Shown piece after piece: positions 17,048-25,233 of a DNA stretch of 51,444 bases. The notes under the pieces are model-generated. The model saw only the letters and a list, made by a program, of their open reading frames with translations, was not told the DNA's origin and ran no database searches. Position 1 is the first letter of the stretch. Every line of letters starts with the position of its first letter. A program made the translations under genes and the position numbers. Source of the stretch: an uncultured bacterium (GTDB lineage: Bacteria > Bacillota > Clostridia > Lachnospirales > Lachnospiraceae); the NCBI GenBank assembly GCA_947243845.1, contig CAMXIF010000020.1, forward strand, positions 1 to 51,444, in the 5' to 3' direction.

Positions 17048-17076
17048 AATATCCCTTTGTTATATAAACCTGTCAA
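17048..17076 (-). promoter_or_regulatory. galK promoter
   Basis: A perfect -35 box TTGACA (17076-17071) and -10 box GATATT (17053-17048) are 17 bases apart on the minus strand. The -35 box overlaps the stop codon of the AraC-type regulator gene, so galKT can be controlled separately from the signalling operon. Confidence 0.65.
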
Positions 17077-17975
17077 AATGTTATTTTATTAACCTGATTA
17101 ATAAATTCTTCCACTTGCCGCAGATACTCCCGGTTTCTCCTCGTCTCGCCCTTCTGCATTTCCTTGCGGTAACTGCTGGGCGACATCTGCTTCATCTGCC
17201 GGAACGCCTTCGCAAACACAAGCGGATCCCGATACCCGCACGACAGAGCAATACTCTCGATTGGAATGGAAGTAAGCTGTAAAAGCTCCGTTGCCTTAGT
17301 AATCCTGAAAGTCGTCAAAAACTGCTGCGGCGACATCCCCATAGAATTTTGAAACAGCGTATAGAGATAACTCCTGTTGATACACACATACTCCGCCACG
17401 TCCGTTACCTTGATAGGATTATAGTAATTACTCTGGATAAAAGATACCGCTTTGCGCACATAAACATTTGCCCGGTCCGCCTCGCTGGTCTTCTCTATCC
17501 TGCTGCCCTCCGCGATAACGGACAAAAATACCCCCAGCTGTCCATTGCGTCTAAGGTCATTGGACAAGCCAAAGGTATTATGTTCCATCATATCTTTCAC
17601 AATCTTGTAAAGTTCTTCGGATGCATCCGACCTGAAAACAGGCTGCCTCACCGACAGCCCAATATTTTCAACATATTCCGCCGCCTGTGTGCCGCTGAAT
17701 CCCACCCACACATAGGTCCAGGGTTCCTTTTCATCCGCCTGATAAAAAGCCAGTTCATCAGGCGTGATCAAAAATCCATACCCCGCCTCCAGCGGATACT
17801 CCTTACCGCCTATGGAGAATCTTCCTTTGCCACTCAAAATATAGTGAATCAGATAGTGAGGTTTTAACGCCGGCCCAAAACTGTGCATGGATTCCGTCCT
17901 GGACAGCCCGCAGCAATTCAAATACAGACTCCCTGTCTGTTCCCCGGCAAACTCCAGCTTGTAGGCTTTCTCCAT
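17073..17975 (-). CDS. AraC-family regulator with cupin sensor domain
   Basis: A 300-residue regulator. The N-terminal cupin-like ligand domain (about 20-140; HYLIHYILSGKGRFSIGGKEYPLEAGYGFLITP-type pattern) resembles AraC/MsmR/RafR sugar sensors. Two C-terminal helix-turn-helices (about 190-285) contain INRSYLYTLFQNSMGMSPQQFL and the family tail SIALSCGYRDPLVFAKAF. A GGAG ribosome site lies in the end of the REC-Hpt gene, and only three bases separate the two genes. Its position directly before galK suggests control of galactose genes, but cotranscription with receiver-domain genes leaves open a link to phosphorelay signalling. Confidence 0.92.
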   Translation of the reverse strand: MEKAYKLEFAGEQTGSLYLNCCGLSRTESMHSFGPALKPHYLIHYILSGKGRFSIGGKEYPLEAGYGFLITPDELAFYQADEKEPWTYVWVGFSGTQAAEYVENIGLSVRQPVFRSDASEELYKIVKDMMEHNTFGLSNDLRRNGQLGVFLSVIAEGSRIEKTSEADRANVYVRKAVSFIQSNYYNPIKVTDVAEYVCINRSYLYTLFQNSMGMSPQQFLTTFRITKATELLQLTSIPIESIALSCGYRDPLVFAKAFRQMKQMSPSSYRKEMQKGETRRNREYLRQVEEFINQVNKITF

Positions 17976-17978
17976 TCC

Positions 17979-19073
17979 TCACGACTCCTTTTCCAATGCC
18001 TGTCTCCAGGAGCATGCCTCCTTTTTACAGGCATGATAATCAAACTGGTCCACCGCTCTCATGATCCTGTCCCTGCGTCCTGACCATGCTTTACCCAGAT
18101 CATACTCCTGCAAAGTTCCCGCAATCTCCTCACCGCGGTCTATATCGTATTCATCCATACATTTTTCCAACTGCTGCAAAAGCGCATATACCTCTTCCCG
18201 GTTAAAACGCTTTCTCTTGCCGGTATAAGATCTGTCAAGCCGATAAGGCGCGATACTTTGATATAAACTCCTGTACGAAGAGAGCAGTTCCGGCGTATCC
18301 AACTCAACAGCCCGCCAGTCCTCTCGTTTGGCGTCAGCTTCCAACGCCTGTGCCATATCAGCCACTGTCACAGCGCCCAGATATCTGGCCGAACTTTTCA
18401 GAGAGTGAACTCCCATGATATACACGTTAAGATCCCTCTCTTCCACTGCCTGCTCTATCTGCGCCGCCCGCTCCTCAATACTGTCCGCAAAATCCGTCAG
18501 CACTTCCAAGTATAATGCCTGGTCATTCCCGGAATAGGACATACCGGTTTCGACATCAATTCCTTCCATCTGCCAATCAGTCATAGCCGCCTGACCTGTA
18601 TCCATCTGCCCTTCTCCGAGTTCTTCCCGCTCAAAAACCATCTTCTCTTCCGGAATCCATTTGGATAAAATCTTGTCCAAACTGTCCATTTCAACCGGCT
18701 TCGTTATGAAATCATTGATACCGGCTGCCAAAAACAGTTCTTGGGTCTCCTGGTCTGCGTTGCCTGTCAATGCTACGATTACCAGCTTCTTATACGGATC
18801 TCCTTCCATACCACGAATGGTCTTTGCCACGTCAGCGCCATTCATGTCTGGCATCATATAATCCATCAAAACCAGATCATAAGCATGTTCGCGCACCATT
18901 TCCACGGCGCACGCCCCACTGTCCGCTGTCTCTACCTGCATTTGATAAGGCCTGAGCAATCCCACTGACATTTTCAGACTCACCCGATTGTCATCCACAA
19001 TCAAAATCCTGACAGCCGGTGCCGTAAATGTGACAACCTGTCCTTTGTTTCCCCTGTTTTCTTCCCGTCTCAT
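17979..19073 (-). CDS. Receiver-Hpt signalling protein
   Basis: A 364-residue phosphorelay protein without a DNA-binding or kinase domain. The receiver domain (about 20-140) has DD at 27-28, phosphoacceptor D71 in LVLMDYMMPDMNG, and the Lys in ITKPVEMD. A linker is followed by an Hpt domain (about 180-275) with the phosphorylated H223 in GVHSLKSSARYLGA. The remaining ~90 residues are helical and unassigned. It would take phosphate from a hybrid kinase or pass it to another receiver such as the one encoded four bases upstream. No kinase gene lies nearby, so the partner is encoded elsewhere. Confidence 0.88.
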   Translation of the reverse strand: MRREENRGNKGQVVTFTAPAVRILIVDDNRVSLKMSVGLLRPYQMQVETADSGACAVEMVREHAYDLVLMDYMMPDMNGADVAKTIRGMEGDPYKKLVIVALTGNADQETQELFLAAGINDFITKPVEMDSLDKILSKWIPEEKMVFEREELGEGQMDTGQAAMTDWQMEGIDVETGMSYSGNDQALYLEVLTDFADSIEERAAQIEQAVEERDLNVYIMGVHSLKSSARYLGAVTVADMAQALEADAKREDWRAVELDTPELLSSYRSLYQSIAPYRLDRSYTGKRKRFNREEVYALLQQLEKCMDEYDIDRGEEIAGTLQEYDLGKAWSGRRDRIMRAVDQFDYHACKKEACSWRQALEKES

Positions 19074-19076
19074 ACG

Positions 19077-19493
19077 TTACAGAACACTTTCCAATTTTCC
19101 AAGCAAAGCTTCCTTGGATATCGGCTTCACAATATATCCTGCTGGATTCAACGCAAGGCACTCTGTCACAGTTGACATGTCAGACTGGCCTGTCAGAAAA
19201 AGGACGGGGATATCCTTCATATCTTCCCTGCTCTGAATCGTCTTCAAGACATCGGCTCCGTTACACGCAGGCATCAGGTAATCCAACAAAATCAAATCTG
19301 GCTTATGCTTCTGTAAAAAGTCCAACGCCACCTCTCCGGAATTGACTACAGACACCCTGTAAGTATCCTGCAGGTGGTAGCGCAGCGTCTTTAGGACTGA
19401 CACATCATCGTCAATGATCAATACATGTTTGCGGTCAGCTCTGTCATCGGCCGGTTCCAAAATTAAATCTGATTCCCTCATAATGATCAACAC
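19077..19493 (-). CDS. Single-domain receiver protein
   Basis: About 138 residues, almost all a CheY-like receiver: acidic pocket IIDDD, phosphoacceptor D71 in LILLDYLMPACNG, conserved Thr in FLTGQ, and Lys in IVKPISKE. No output domain. First gene of an operon with the REC-Hpt and AraC-type genes. The start is uncertain: a GTG at 19493, the TTG next to it, and an ATG at 19481 are all open, and the AAAGG ribosome site fits the TTG best. Likely a phosphate shuttle or sink with the Hpt protein. Confidence 0.85.
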   Translation of the reverse strand: MLIIMRESDLILEPADDRADRKHVLIIDDDVSVLKTLRYHLQDTYRVSVVNSGEVALDFLQKHKPDLILLDYLMPACNGADVLKTIQSREDMKDIPVLFLTGQSDMSTVTECLALNPAGYIVKPISKEALLGKLESVL

Positions 19494-19530
19494 TACCTTT
19501 CTCTCAACCTACAAATCCTATCTTATTTTT

Positions 19531-19559
19531 ATTGTATCACCTAACAGCAGTCATTTCCA
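19531..19559 (-). promoter_or_regulatory. Promoter of the REC / REC-Hpt / AraC operon
   Basis: On the minus strand TGGAAA (19559-19554) and TACAAT (19536-19531) are 17 bases apart, and TGA directly before TACAAT gives an extended -10. It lies about 40 bases before the receiver gene. Confidence 0.5.
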
Positions 19560-19607
19560 CAGAAAAGTATCGGAATTTCCTAATTATTTACAGAGATTGT
19601 CCCAAAC

Positions 19608-19648
19608 AAAACAGCGGCCCCGTTCCTATGGAACGAAACCGCTGTTTT
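19608..19648 (-). terminator. Terminator of pgi
   Basis: A long hairpin: AAAACAGCGG pairs with CCGCTGTTTT, with an inner GTTCC/GGAAC stem and ATA loop. The T-rich 3' arm follows the pgi stop by about 13 bases on the minus strand. Nearly symmetrical, so it may work in both directions. Confidence 0.8.
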
Positions 19649-19661
19649 ATATTCTAAACTA

Positions 19662-21008
19662 TTATAATCTCTTCAAAAGTTCTTCCCTCTGCGCCTCATA
19701 TCCCGGCTTGCCAAGCAGAGCAAACATATTCTTCTTATAACTCTCCACACCCGGCTGATTAAAAGGATTCACACCCAGCAGATAACCGCTGACGCCGCAG
19801 GCAAACTCAAAGAAATAGAACAGTTCGCCTAAATAGAACTCATTCACTTCCGGAATCGTAACCATGAAGTTCGGCACCTGACCATCGGTATGTGCAAGAA
19901 TCGTACCGTTCATAGCGCTCTTATTGACGAAGTCCACGCTCTTTCCTGCCAGATAATTAAGACCATCCAGATCCACCGGTTCCTCACCGATCAAAATCTC
20001 TTCCCTGCTGGTTTCAATATTGATGACTGTCTCAAACATATTTCTGGAACCATCCTGAATAAACTGCCCCATAGAATGCAAGTCCGTGGTCAGATCCACG
20101 CTTGCCGGGAAGATACCCTTCTGGTCTTTTCCTTCTGACTCACCATAAAGCTGTTTCCACCATTCAGACACATAATGTACACTGGGCTCATAGTTTGCCA
20201 GAATCTCGATAGCTTTGCCTTTTCTCAGTAAGATATTGCGAAGCGCCGCATATTTCACCGCATCATTTTCCTCAAAAGGAGCTTCCAGCGCCATCTTTCT
20301 GCCTGCTGCCGCACCTTCCATCAGCTTATCGATATCGGCACCGGATACTGCAATCGGCAGTAAGCCCACAGCTGTAAGAACAGAGAAACGCCCTCCTACA
20401 TCATCCGGAACAACAAAGGATTCATACCCTTCTTCCGTAGCAAGATTCTTCAAAGATCCCCGCGCCTTATCCGTGGTAGCATAAATCCTCTCAGCCGCAC
20501 CCTCTTTACCATATTTCTTCTCCGCCATCTCCTTAAACACACGGAAAGCAATCGCAGGCTCCGTGGTCGTACCAGACTTGGAAATCATGTTGATAGAGAA
20601 GTCTCTGTCACCGATAACATCGATCAGATGCTTAATATAGGTGGAACTGATGGAATTACCTACGAAATAGATCTCCGGCGTTTTTCTCACAGACTTGTCT
20701 ACCACATTATAGAAGCTGTGACGTAAGAATTCGATCGCCGCTCTTGCCCCCAGATAAGAACCGCCGATACCGATCACCAGAAGGACCTCGGAATCGCTCT
20801 GAATCTTTGCCGCCGCCTTTTTAATCCTGTCAAACTCTTCCTTGTCATAGTCCACCGGCAGATCGATCCATCCCAGGAAGTCATTGCCCGCACCAGTCTT
20901 GCTCACCAACAATTCTTTGGCATCCAGCGCAAGTTTCTTCATGGACTCTACTTCATTGTCCCCAATAAACGATGCCGCCTTAGAATAATCAAATGTAACT
21001 TTGTTCAT
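19662..21008 (-). CDS. pgi: Glucose-6-phosphate isomerase
   Basis: Interconverts glucose-6-phosphate and fructose-6-phosphate in glycolysis. 448 aa from the ATG at 21008, the usual length of Firmicutes Pgi. Marks: [53 protein letters not shown] and the C-terminal [14 protein letters not shown] signature. GGAG nine bases upstream decides this start over the ATG at 21029. Single-gene unit with its own promoter and terminator. Confidence 0.97.
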   Translation of the reverse strand: MNKVTFDYSKAASFIGDNEVESMKKLALDAKELLVSKTGAGNDFLGWIDLPVDYDKEEFDRIKKAAAKIQSDSEVLLVIGIGGSYLGARAAIEFLRHSFYNVVDKSVRKTPEIYFVGNSISSTYIKHLIDVIGDRDFSINMISKSGTTTEPAIAFRVFKEMAEKKYGKEGAAERIYATTDKARGSLKNLATEEGYESFVVPDDVGGRFSVLTAVGLLPIAVSGADIDKLMEGAAAGRKMALEAPFEENDAVKYAALRNILLRKGKAIEILANYEPSVHYVSEWWKQLYGESEGKDQKGIFPASVDLTTDLHSMGQFIQDGSRNMFETVINIETSREEILIGEEPVDLDGLNYLAGKSVDFVNKSAMNGTILAHTDGQVPNFMVTIPEVNEFYLGELFYFFEFACGVSGYLLGVNPFNQPGVESYKKNMFALLGKPGYEAQREELLKRL

Positions 21009-21098
21009 CTTCGCCTTCTCCTTTTTCATTTCTGACTGTGCTGTCTACCCACAATGCACCCTGGGCACCACTGCACTAAGGTCGTTTTTTCTTTTCTA

Positions 21099-21127
21099 AG
21101 TGTAGCATTGACGACCGGGTTTTTCAA
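21099..21127 (-). promoter_or_regulatory. pgi promoter
   Basis: TTGAAA (21127-21122) and TACACT (21104-21099), 17 bases apart on the minus strand. An inverted repeat GGTCGT/ACGACC (21080-21116) spans the -10 box and start region and could be an operator or a small leader hairpin. Confidence 0.5.
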
Positions 21128-21215
21128 GGGGTATGCACCTTACGAAAATCTAAACTTTTCCACAGGAACATTCGACACATTGTATGATATAATTTCCCGC
21201 AGACTTTTTGCAATC

Positions 21216-21962
21216 CTACAGGTCGGCGCAGAACAGAGAAATCCCTGCCAGACAGATTAATTTCGTCTGATAATTTGATATATGCGCAACCGCCTCCCGA
21301 AGGGTTCCATATGGAGGACTCGCCATATATGTTCCATCTCTATCCTTGAAATAGGCATTATGTACTACAAAGCCGCCGTCCTGCCCGCGTGTGATGCATA
21401 CGGTATGTATCTGTCTGGTGATATCATATCTGTCATTATATACCGTAGCAATCATGACTTGGCTCTTTTGCTCGATTGCGTTTATGGTATCATCCTCTCC
21501 ATATGATAACAAAACATCAAACCCCTGCTTCTTAAAGTATTGTACCACCGCCCAGGGAGACGTCCCAAACGATCCCCATAACGCCGCCCCATTTGATTCA
21601 TAAAGGCGGATCATCTCCGTCATTTCTTCCGCACTCCCTGCGCCTCTCAATACTTTCTGCGCATTAAAGACCGCTATGATCTCACAGCCGGAATACCCCA
21701 TATTGTGATGCCTTCCGGCGCCAAACCTGACATCGCCCCATTGTGCCTGATTCTCAATACAGGCTAAGGGATCCTGCCAGAGTTTCGGATTCATCCTTTT
21801 CAGGGATTGCAGATTGTGTTGATAATTCTTCTCTCTGACAGACTGCGGCACTTTAATCCATGCCAGGATCCGATAGACCCTGATAACAGTTTTATTGCTG
21901 ATGTGTTGTGGTATGAAAGAAGCCAAAAACTTATAAGTTCCAATACCGACTACTCTTGCCAT
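21216..21962 (-). CDS. Uncharacterised protein, possible papain-like (C39-type) peptidase
   Basis: A 248-residue protein with no family I can name for certain. The segment NMGYSGCEIIAVFNA (C93) resembles the catalytic Cys helix of C39-like peptidases, and IHTVCITRGQDGGFVVHNAY resembles their His strand with a downstream Asn. No secretion signal is clear, although the N-terminal ~45 residues are hydrophobic and basic. GAGAGGG precedes the ATG. It is 21 bases downstream of a secreted-protein gene, and the two may form a pair. Peptidase function is an inference from motif spacing only. Confidence 0.7.
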   Translation of the reverse strand: MARVVGIGTYKFLASFIPQHISNKTVIRVYRILAWIKVPQSVREKNYQHNLQSLKRMNPKLWQDPLACIENQAQWGDVRFGAGRHHNMGYSGCEIIAVFNAQKVLRGAGSAEEMTEMIRLYESNGAALWGSFGTSPWAVVQYFKKQGFDVLLSYGEDDTINAIEQKSQVMIATVYNDRYDITRQIHTVCITRGQDGGFVVHNAYFKDRDGTYMASPPYGTLREAVAHISNYQTKLICLAGISLFCADL

Positions 21963-21983
21963 AGTTTCCCTCTCTTAACCGCT

Positions 21984-22535
21984 CTACTCCCTGGTTGCTT
22001 TCCGATATTCCTCCGACTCTGCGCCGCCCCAGCTAGTCTTATGAGCCTCATAGACTTCGTCCTCCTCCAAATTCACGGCATAAAATTCCCGCAGGCTGGT
22101 GTTATCCAGCTTCGTTCCGTCCACATCATAATGTTCTTCCTCCGCCACAAACAGATAACATTTGCCATTTTCCGACATGCCATTATACACCAGCAGAAGT
22201 TGGGAATGATTCTTTTTCATCACTTCCGCATAAAAATTACCCTTTGCATTATAGGTACAGTATGGCACAGGCAGGCTGTTAGGATTGTCACGATAATGCT
22301 TGTTATAAATCATCTGCACGGAATCCACCAGCGGCCAATCCCCCTCTCCGATATCCCGATATTTAACAGCTTCCTTTTTCTGCCTGTATATTTCCAGAAA
22401 TTCCCACCTAAGATTGGACAGAGAGCTTTCCGAATACCTATAAACGGTCTCCTCCATCGCCTTCACCGGTTCGTACTGAAACGTCATTATAAAGCAGATA
22501 ATAATAAATGTTGTTATGATTCTATACCATCTCAT
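21984..22535 (-). CDS. Secreted protein of unknown function
   Basis: A 183-residue protein with a clear N-terminal signal peptide (MRWYRIITTFIIICFIMTF, cleavage probably near VKAME). The mature part is charged and ends with an acidic/polar tail; no known domain recognised. GGAG lies before the ATG, inside the region just after the murG terminator. Likely cotranscribed with the peptidase-like gene that follows. Confidence 0.7.
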   Translation of the reverse strand: MRWYRIITTFIIICFIMTFQYEPVKAMEETVYRYSESSLSNLRWEFLEIYRQKKEAVKYRDIGEGDWPLVDSVQMIYNKHYRDNPNSLPVPYCTYNAKGNFYAEVMKKNHSQLLLVYNGMSENGKCYLFVAEEEHYDVDGTKLDNTSLREFYAVNLEEDEVYEAHKTSWGGAESEEYRKATRE

Positions 22536-22552
22536 TTTGCTTCTCCTATAGC

Positions 22553-22578
22553 AAAAGCCAGGCTATGGCCTGGCTTTT
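22553..22578 (-). terminator. Terminator of murG
   Basis: A perfect 11-bp stem AAAAGCCAGGC/GCCTGGCTTTT with a 4-base loop, placed six bases beyond the murG stop. The T-rich 3' arm fits intrinsic termination on the minus strand. Confidence 0.85.
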
Positions 22579-22583
22579 ATAAT

Positions 22584-23660
22584 TTATCTCGCGTTCGCTT
22601 CGTCTTCAATCAGTCCGATGATCGTTCCGATGGCATCCCTCTGACTGCTCTTGCTCATAGCGTCAATATAAGTAAATCTGTTGAAGTACAGTTCCTGTAT
22701 CTTCTCAAGGAACAGCTTATTCGTCAAATCATCCTCATCGATCACAATGCTGAATCCCTGAGATTCAAAGGAATTTGCATTCAGGATCTGATCGCCCCTG
22801 CTGCTGCCCGCCGGAAGCGGAATCAGGATATTCGGCTTCTTAAGCGCAAGAATCTCACTGATCGCATTGGCACCGGCGCGGGAAATCACAATATCCGCCA
22901 TCGCAAAGATATCTTTCATCTCTGATTTTACATACTCAAACTGCTTATAACCCTGTGTGGTGAGAAGCAGGTTATCTACCTTTTCCTTTCCGCACAGATG
23001 CACGACCTGAAAATCTTTCAGCAGTTCCGGCAGTACATCTCTCACAGCCTGATTGATCGCTGCAGACCCAAGGCTTCCGCCCACCACCATGATAACCGGT
23101 TTGGAGGCGTCAAACCCGCACAGTTCATATGCGGCTTCTTTACTTCCTGTGGCCAGTTCCTTACGGATTGGGGACCCTGTCAGCACCGCTTTGGCCGCCG
23201 GCAGAAGTTTAAATGTCTCAGGGAAGTTGCAGCATACCTTCTTCGCTACCGGAATACACAGCTTATTGGCCAGCCCCGGTGTCATATCCGACTCATGGAT
23301 AATACACGGGATTCCCAGAGTATGTGCGGCCCGCACTACAGGGACACTGACAAATCCCCCTTTGGAGAAAAGGACATCCGGTTTGATCTCTTTTAAATAT
23401 TTTCTTGCTTCACTCATTCCCTTGATCACACGGAATGGATCTGAAAAATTCTTAGGATCAAAATATCTTCTGAATTTGCCCGTTGCAATTCCATAATAGG
23501 GAATATCAAAATCCTCGATCAGTTTTTTCTCAATCCCATCATATGATCCTATATATACTATCTCATAATCCAGTTCTTTAAGTCTGGGTATCAATGCCAT
23601 ATTCGGAGTTACATGTCCTGCGGTACCACCGCCGGTAAGTACAATCTTCTTACTGCTCAT
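22584..23660 (-). CDS. murG: MurG, lipid II-forming N-acetylglucosaminyltransferase
   Basis: Transfers GlcNAc from UDP-GlcNAc to lipid I on the inner face of the membrane, giving lipid II for peptidoglycan. 358 aa, normal length. Marks: GGGTAGHVTPNMALIPRL at the N-terminus, HESDMTPGLANKL, GGSLGSAAINQAV and the donor-site region ISRAGANAISEILALKKPNILIPLPAGSSRGDQ. It lies outside the usual dcw cluster, next to the TSCPD gene, as is common in this family of bacteria. Confidence 0.96.
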   Translation of the reverse strand: MSSKKIVLTGGGTAGHVTPNMALIPRLKELDYEIVYIGSYDGIEKKLIEDFDIPYYGIATGKFRRYFDPKNFSDPFRVIKGMSEARKYLKEIKPDVLFSKGGFVSVPVVRAAHTLGIPCIIHESDMTPGLANKLCIPVAKKVCCNFPETFKLLPAAKAVLTGSPIRKELATGSKEAAYELCGFDASKPVIMVVGGSLGSAAINQAVRDVLPELLKDFQVVHLCGKEKVDNLLLTTQGYKQFEYVKSEMKDIFAMADIVISRAGANAISEILALKKPNILIPLPAGSSRGDQILNANSFESQGFSIVIDEDDLTNKLFLEKIQELYFNRFTYIDAMSKSSQRDAIGTIIGLIEDEANAR

Positions 23661-23674
23661 AAGAAAGAACCCTC

Positions 23675-23917
23675 CTAGTCACCTATAATTTCCTGTAACG
23701 CGCAGGCCAGCTGATCCGGACAGGAAGTACTTTTAAATCCACATCTGATTCCCTTAAGTCTGTCTATTGCATCTTCCACCTTCATGCCGGCAACCAGCCT
23801 TGAAATACCCTGCAGGTTTCCGTTACATCCTCCCGTAAATTCGACAGATTTGATCACTCCATCTTCTACCTGCACATCTATCGTGTTAGAACAGACTCCC
23901 TTTGGTCGATAAATCAT
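23675..23917 (-). CDS. TSCPD domain protein (TIGR03905 type)
   Basis: 80 residues covering one TSCPD domain, the small Cys-containing module also found in class II ribonucleotide reductases. Marks: GVCSNTIDVQVEDGVIKSVEFTGGCNGN and the terminal STSCPDQLACAL. Function unknown. It is first in a two-gene unit with murG (14 bases apart). Confidence 0.88.
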   Translation of the reverse strand: MIYRPKGVCSNTIDVQVEDGVIKSVEFTGGCNGNLQGISRLVAGMKVEDAIDRLKGIRCGFKSTSCPDQLACALQEIIGD

Positions 23918-23982
23918 ATCTGCTCCCTCCTATTCATGCTCTCCAAATTTTCAGGATAAATTCCTTTCTCCCTAACGTTTTT

Positions 23983-24011
23983 ACTATACCACAGTTTTTT
24001 GTGACTTTCCA
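23983..24011 (-). promoter_or_regulatory. Promoter of the TSCPD-murG unit
   Basis: On the minus strand TGGAAA (24011-24006) and TATAGT (23988-23983) are 17 bases apart. TGG directly before TATAGT makes an extended -10. The -35/-10 form is the same as at the receiver operon (19531-19559). Confidence 0.55.
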
Positions 24012-24162
24012 GTACTCTTATTGATGCCTTTGATAAACCCGTTTACACGATCATCAAAACCGCGCAGAATCTGTCGATGCCTTACGTCTTTTTCCCTGCG
24101 TATATTCCAATATAATATAAGTATGCACTACATTTTAATGATGACGAGGGGTATTGTCCAAT

Positions 24163-24864
24163 ATGTTTACACTCTTTTTCCGACACAAAAATTATATGAT
24201 TGCCATCCTGATCCTTCTCTTACTTAGTATCATATGCCAGATTGTGATGGGAGTGATATATCATAAGCTGATCTGGGAGACAGAAAATATGTCTACCACT
24301 ACAAACAGAAACTTACAGAAACTTAAATTGAAATTCTCAAGCTGCCGCCAGCTTCATGAGACTGTTCCTAATGTACCGGTATTTGTGGACAAGTTTATAA
24401 ACCAGATCAAGGTGGGACGCCTTCCTTTATCTTTCTTAAAACACGTATCCGGACAGTTCACACTTCTGGCGGTACTTGTCGCTGGCATCGGCGCCTGTAT
24501 GGGCATTATCCATAATGAAAATTTCTTTCAGATCGCACCCTTTTATCTGATCAGTTTTCTGGGATTATATTGTTACTTCGCAGTATCTTCTCTGGTGGAC
24601 ATCCCCGGCAAAATAAAGATTCTACGGACAAATTTGATTGACTATCTGGAAAACCATCTTTCCAGTCGTCTGGAACAGACAAAGCTGGATATGCGGATAA
24701 TCCAGCCTGAATCATCCGCAGAAGATGAGCCCGATAAGAAAAGCGTAAATTTTGCCGATATTTCCCTGCCAAAACATACCGAAAAAGACATGGAAAATTC
24801 CCCGGCTTTCACCTCATCGGAAGCCGAGGAACTGGAACTTTTGTTAAAAGAATTTCTGACATGA
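24163..24864 (+). CDS. Integral membrane protein of unknown function
   Basis: About 233 residues with three likely membrane helices: an N-terminal one (about 12-32 of the ATG form) and a pair in the middle (TLLAVLVAGIGACMGII and FYLISFLGLYCYFAVSSL). Between them is a basic helical cytoplasmic stretch; the C-terminal ~70 residues are acidic and likely disordered. No family recognised; the layout resembles small membrane scaffolds. A TTG at 24154, nearer the GAGGGG ribosome site, could also start, adding three residues. TATAAT occurs about 50 bases upstream but its -35 is weak. Confidence 0.75.
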   Translation: MFTLFFRHKNYMIAILILLLLSIICQIVMGVIYHKLIWETENMSTTTNRNLQKLKLKFSSCRQLHETVPNVPVFVDKFINQIKVGRLPLSFLKHVSGQFTLLAVLVAGIGACMGIIHNENFFQIAPFYLISFLGLYCYFAVSSLVDIPGKIKILRTNLIDYLENHLSSRLEQTKLDMRIIQPESSAEDEPDKKSVNFADISLPKHTEKDMENSPAFTSSEAEELELLLKEFLT

Positions 24865-24881
24865 CACCCCTGTGTCATGTC
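24858..24881. repeat. Perfect inverted repeat over two convergent stop codons
   Basis: GACATGACAC and GTGTCATGTC form a 10-bp stem with a CCCT loop. It includes the stop of the plus gene and overlaps the stop of the minus gene. It may act as a short two-way terminator, though the T run is weak on both sides. Confidence 0.55.
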
Positions 24882-25138
24882 TGCTGTTGGTATTTACTTT
24901 TTAACTCTGATAACCGTAAAAGTGTAACGGAATCAATACCCTCCGCGCTTCCATGATTCAGATACGCCGCGTAGGACAAGATTCTTTCCACATGTTCTGA
25001 TTCTATGTTTGTAACTTCATACGACATACAGTCATCGAGTAAAACACACAGTTTCCATTGCCTGCTTTTTATATCCTGCAAAGGTATCCAACGCATAGCG
25101 ATCTTCCACCCATTCCAAACAATCTTTTCCTTTATCAT
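24875..25138 (-). CDS. Small uncharacterised protein
   Basis: A frame of 87 residues from the ATG at 25138, or 73 from the ATG at 25096. The latter has a GGTGGAAG ribosome site and may be the real start. The soluble, mixed-charge protein contains WKLCVLLDDCMSYEV and a helical C-terminus (SVTLLRLSELKSKYQQQ). No family recognised. Convergent with the membrane protein gene at 24163. Confidence 0.5.
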   Translation of the reverse strand: MIKEKIVWNGWKIAMRWIPLQDIKSRQWKLCVLLDDCMSYEVTNIESEHVERILSYAAYLNHGSAEGIDSVTLLRLSELKSKYQQQT

Positions 25139-25233
25139 TCTATCATTGTACAAAAATTTTCGTAAGTTAAATTTTTATACAATCTCTAAAATGGGGAAAC
25201 ACCGCTCTATCCACTATCCTTCCGATTCTGCAT

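Noticed and set aside
21807..22925. A 372-codon plus-strand frame across three minus-strand genes
   Set aside because: Composition is unlike a protein and it runs through the murG terminator.
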